This document shows, piece after piece, positions 40,625-42,776 of a stretch of 42,776 nucleotides of DNA. Source of the DNA: Nocardia sp. MH4 (GTDB taxonomy: Bacteria > Actinomycetota > Actinomycetes > Mycobacteriales > Mycobacteriaceae); NCBI RefSeq assembly GCF_019266065.1, contig NZ_LPNR01000074.1:1-42776 (forward strand), in the 5' to 3' direction. Position numbers and translations under genes: made by a program. Within the stretch, counting starts at the first letter, position 1. Each line of letters opens with the position of its first letter. Below the pieces are notes generated by a model that worked only from the letters and a program-made list of their open reading frames with translations, was not told where the DNA came from and did no database searches.

Positions 40625-40933
40625 TCACGTGCGGCGCCGGGTTTCGTTGAGCGTGTCGGCGAGCGTGCGGTTCATCTCGGCCGCGGCGGCGAGTTGCTGC
40701 TGCAGCAGCGCCACCTTGCGGCGCAGCGCGGTGGCGTCCATCCGCTCCAGGCTCGGGCCCTCGGCCGCGCGCACCCAGTTGCGCACCGAATTGGCGTGCA
40801 CGCCGATCTGTTCGGCGACGACCCGGCACGCCTCGGACTCGCTGCGCAGCTTGTCGGTCAGCGCGACGACCTGCGCGACCGCGGCATCGCGCACCTCGGG
40901 CGAGACCCGGCGGTAGGACCGGTGCGGCATCAT
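40625..40933 (-). CDS. IS3/IS911 OrfA-like helix-turn-helix protein in the T4SS-like operon
   Basis: 102 residues. Residues 8-60 resemble the HTH_Tnp_1 domain of IS3-family OrfA (RRVSPEVRDAAVAQVVAL, EIGVHANSVRNWVRAAEG); residues 70-95 form a leucine-zipper-like coil (RRKVALLQQQLAAAAEMN). No orfB, inverted repeats or frameshift site follow; instead it is overlapped ATGA by the upstream ATPase gene (40930-40933) and followed 58 bp later by the wall hydrolase. That points to a co-opted DNA-binding protein, perhaps a regulator or DNA adaptor, rather than an insertion sequence. ATG 40933 is preferred; ATG 40930 is adjacent. Confidence 0.75.
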   Translation of the reverse strand: MMPHRSYRRVSPEVRDAAVAQVVALTDKLRSESEACRVVAEQIGVHANSVRNWVRAAEGPSLERMDATALRRKVALLQQQLAAAAEMNRTLADTLNETRRRT

Positions 40934-42776
40934 TGCGCACCCCCGTCCGCCGACGGGTCAGGTGCGCCGCGTGGGTTGTCGCCGAACTCGCTGAACCGCT
41001 GGTTCGTGTCGTGGATACCGCTTTCCTTCTCCGACACCGTGAACTCCATGTGGAAGGGGATACCGGGACGGCGATCCTCACCGATCTTGAGCAGGAACTT
41101 GCCGGTACCGGGCGGCGACGGCCGTTGCTGGCCGGGTTTGAGCGCCTCGCCGGTGAGCGCCTGGGGCGCCGACCAACCGGTGACCATCTCCTGCTCGGCG
41201 GCGGTGAACGGCACCGTCGAATCGAGCCTGCTGATCTCCTCGGCGGGCAGGGCACCGAAGATCTTGGCGCGGGCGCGTTCCAGGAAGCCGATCGCCTTGG
41301 CGATGGCGGCGTCGGAACCGAGCGCCTGCAGGTCCTTGATGGTGTGGCTGATCATGATCAGCGCGGTGGCCAGGCCACGCTGCAGGCGGGTCAGTTCGTC
41401 GACCCGGTCGACCATGAAGTCGCCGAGGCCGAGCACCTGCCACAGCTCGTCCATCACGACCTGGAAGTAGCGCTGCGGACCGAGTTTCGCGTCGGCCAGC
41501 ACGTGCGCGGCCTCGACCGAGGCGAAGCCGTCGGCCCAGCAGGCCAGCATGACCGCGGCCTTGAGCTTCTTGTCGCCGGTGGGGATGTGCGAGACGTCGA
41601 TGCACACCGCGACGGCGCCGGTGTCGATCGGCACCGTGGTCTGGCCGTTGAAGATGGCGCCGAACGGACCCTGGGTGAGCGCGCGCAGCGAGCGCCGCAG
41701 GTTCTTGATCGCGTTCTGGTACTCGTCCTCGTTGTCGGCGCCCGCGTCGAGCATGAGTTCGGCACCGCCGCCGACGATCACCTCGAGCAGGTTCTCCATG
41801 ATCGGCGGCTTGTCGGGGGCGTAGCCGCTGCCCGGCTGGTAGAGGATGCGCAGCGCGGTCGCGATCAGCGTCTCCTCGAAATCGGCCACCCGCGCGCCGC
41901 GGACCAGCTCCACCAGGCCCGCGATGAGCGTCACCTGGCGGGCCCGCAGGTCCTGCAGCACTTGGCGTTGCAGCGCGGGGAACTCCTCGAGGCGGGGCAC
42001 CACCGAGCCGAGCACGCCCGCCGCCAGCGGGTTCAGCTTGCCGTGGCCGTAGCCGAGGTCGATCACCTGGCCGCCGACGAGTTCGACCATCTTGCGGTAG
42101 TCGGGCTTCACGTCGGCCAGGATCAGCGGGGTGATGCCCTGAGCGATGCCGCCCAGCACGATCCGGCGCACCAGCGAGGACTTGCCGAAACCGTTGAGGC
42201 CGAGCACGAACAGGCTCGGCGCGGTGATGAAGCTGCCGCGCATGAACCAGTTCATCGGGTCGAAGCAGACCGGGGCGCCGGTGTGCAGATGCGAGCCGAG
42301 CGGGGTGCCGATCAGCGGCGCGCCCGCGCCCACCGACCACGGCCACAGACCGGCGACCTGCGCGGTGGTGGCCCGGTACTCGACCGGGCGGCCGACCACG
42401 TTCATCTTGCCGCCGCCGGGACCGGAATAGCCGCGATCGGTCAATTCCGCGGTGGTGCGGTCGAATCCGTCGCTGACAACGGCCTCGTTGCGTGCCTGCG
42501 CGTTGTTGCGGCGCAGATCGTCGGTGTGGATGCGGAAGGTCGCCCAGGCCGCGCGCAGTCCCGACTGCTCGCGGGCGATCATCTCGTAGCGGGCGCGGGT
42601 GGCGTCGTCGAGCAGCGAGGGGCCGGACTGGCCGCGCCGGTCGGGCCGGTTGCGCGACTTCGCCGAACGGCCCGCGCCCATCGCCCGGTCGGCGGCGTCG
42701 TCGGGCCGATCGCCTCGCACCGGGCGCGGTGCCTTGGCGAAGGGGCCCGGCTCGGCCGGACGTGGCTTGCGGCGCG
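40930..42776 (-). CDS. VirB4/TraC-like conjugation ATPase (5' end outside window)
   Basis: The frame is open to the window edge, so at least 615 residues and no start can be assigned (the first in-window GTG is 42720, but homologous-looking sequence continues upstream). Walker A GLNGFGKSS and Walker B FQVVMDELWQVL are intact. The region ALFVLG-like strand before Walker A, YLYQ-like loop, and GGIAQGITPLILADVKPDYRKM belong to HerA/VirB4-type DNA-translocating ATPases of actinobacterial conjugation clusters. A basic, disordered N-terminal segment precedes the core. The classical VirB4 N-terminal domain is not seen and may be a separate gene upstream. It likely energises channel assembly. It overlaps the OrfA-like gene by ATGA. 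Confidence 0.82.
   Translation of the reverse strand, partial: RRKPRPAEPGPFAKAPRPVRGDRPDDAADRAMGAGRSAKSRNRPDRRGQSGPSLLDDATRARYEMIAREQSGLRAAWATFRIHTDDLRRNNAQARNEAVVSDGFDRTTAELTDRGYSGPGGGKMNVVGRPVEYRATTAQVAGLWPWSVGAGAPLIGTPLGSHLHTGAPVCFDPMNWFMRGSFITAPSLFVLGLNGFGKSSLVRRIVLGGIAQGITPLILADVKPDYRKMVELVGGQVIDLGYGHGKLNPLAAGVLGSVVPRLEEFPALQRQVLQDLRARQVTLIAGLVELVRGARVADFEETLIATALRILYQPGSGYAPDKPPIMENLLEVIVGGGAELMLDAGADNEDEYQNAIKNLRRSLRALTQGPFGAIFNGQTTVPIDTGAVAVCIDVSHIPTGDKKLKAAVMLACWADGFASVEAAHVLADAKLGPQRYFQVVMDELWQVLGLGDFMVDRVDELTRLQRGLATALIMISHTIKDLQALGSDAAIAKAIGFLERARAKIFGALPAEEISRLDSTVPFTAAEQEMVTGWSAPQALTGEALKPGQQRPSPPGTGKFLLKIGEDRRPGIPFHMEFTVSEKESGIHDTNQRFSEFGDNPRGAPDPSADGGAQ

Noticed and set aside
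40625..40933. Insertion sequence of the IS3 family
   Set aside because: No orfB, no terminal inverted repeats and no target duplication; the frame is overlapped by an operon partner.

Overview
The DNA is very GC-rich, starts many genes with GTG, and carries gene families typical of mycolic-acid actinobacteria: an EspC-like type VII secretion substrate, a mycobacterial-type SOS box, a KstR-like operator, a B-4DMT membrane protein and an Rv2578c-type radical SAM protein. The backbone order (aroC/K/B, aroE, mltG, ruvX, alaS, rarA, a Pro/Gly-rich membrane protein, aspS, a zinc metallopeptidase, the radical SAM protein, hisS, ppiB) matches the Rv2536-Rv2582 region of Mycobacterium tuberculosis as I remember it. 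A Nocardia or a close relative is the most likely source. This is inferred from gene content; no rRNA or species marker is present.

Layout. 0.1-3.8 kb: translationally coupled aroC-aroK-aroB, with an unusually extended AroK, ending in a perfect 40-bp palindrome. 3.8-10 kb, minus strand: a B-4DMT membrane protein, then the coupled chain alaS-ruvX-mltG-aroE. 10-18.4 kb: WYL regulator with a SnoaL-like protein, rarA, Tat-exported phoD, a DGPF protein coupled to an ECF42-type sigma factor, a siderophore-interacting flavoreductase and a kinase-fold protein. 18.5-24.1 kb: Pro/Gly-rich membrane protein, DUF389 protein, aspS, zinc metallopeptidase and a small secreted protein. 24.1-26.1 kb: an EspC-like protein coupled to a large Ala/Ser/Thr/Gly-rich WxG protein, probably a type VII secretion substrate pair. 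26.3-32 kb: an SDR epimerase under a KstR-like operator, SGNH hydrolase, an XRE regulator divergent from a quinone reductase, a radical SAM gene under a textbook LexA box, and mdh. 32-35.2 kb: a small membrane protein, hisS and ppiB.

35.4-42.8 kb holds the most distinctive block: a minus-strand, mostly overlapping operon that runs off the right edge and looks like part of a chromosomal type IV secretion/conjugation machine. In transcription order it encodes a VirB4-like ATPase (partial), an IS3 OrfA-like DNA-binding protein, a three-domain wall hydrolase whose NlpC/P60 domain has lost its catalytic residues, a lipoprotein with a possible VirB8-like fold, a VirD4/TraG-like coupling ATPase and a DUF4913 protein. 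A convergent coiled-coil gene lies beside it. No integrase, relaxase, tRNA or attachment site is visible in the window, so mobility is unproven.

No rRNA, tRNA, CRISPR array or complete insertion sequence was recognised. Functions come from motif reading, and start sites from Shine-Dalgarno spacing and remembered homologues.
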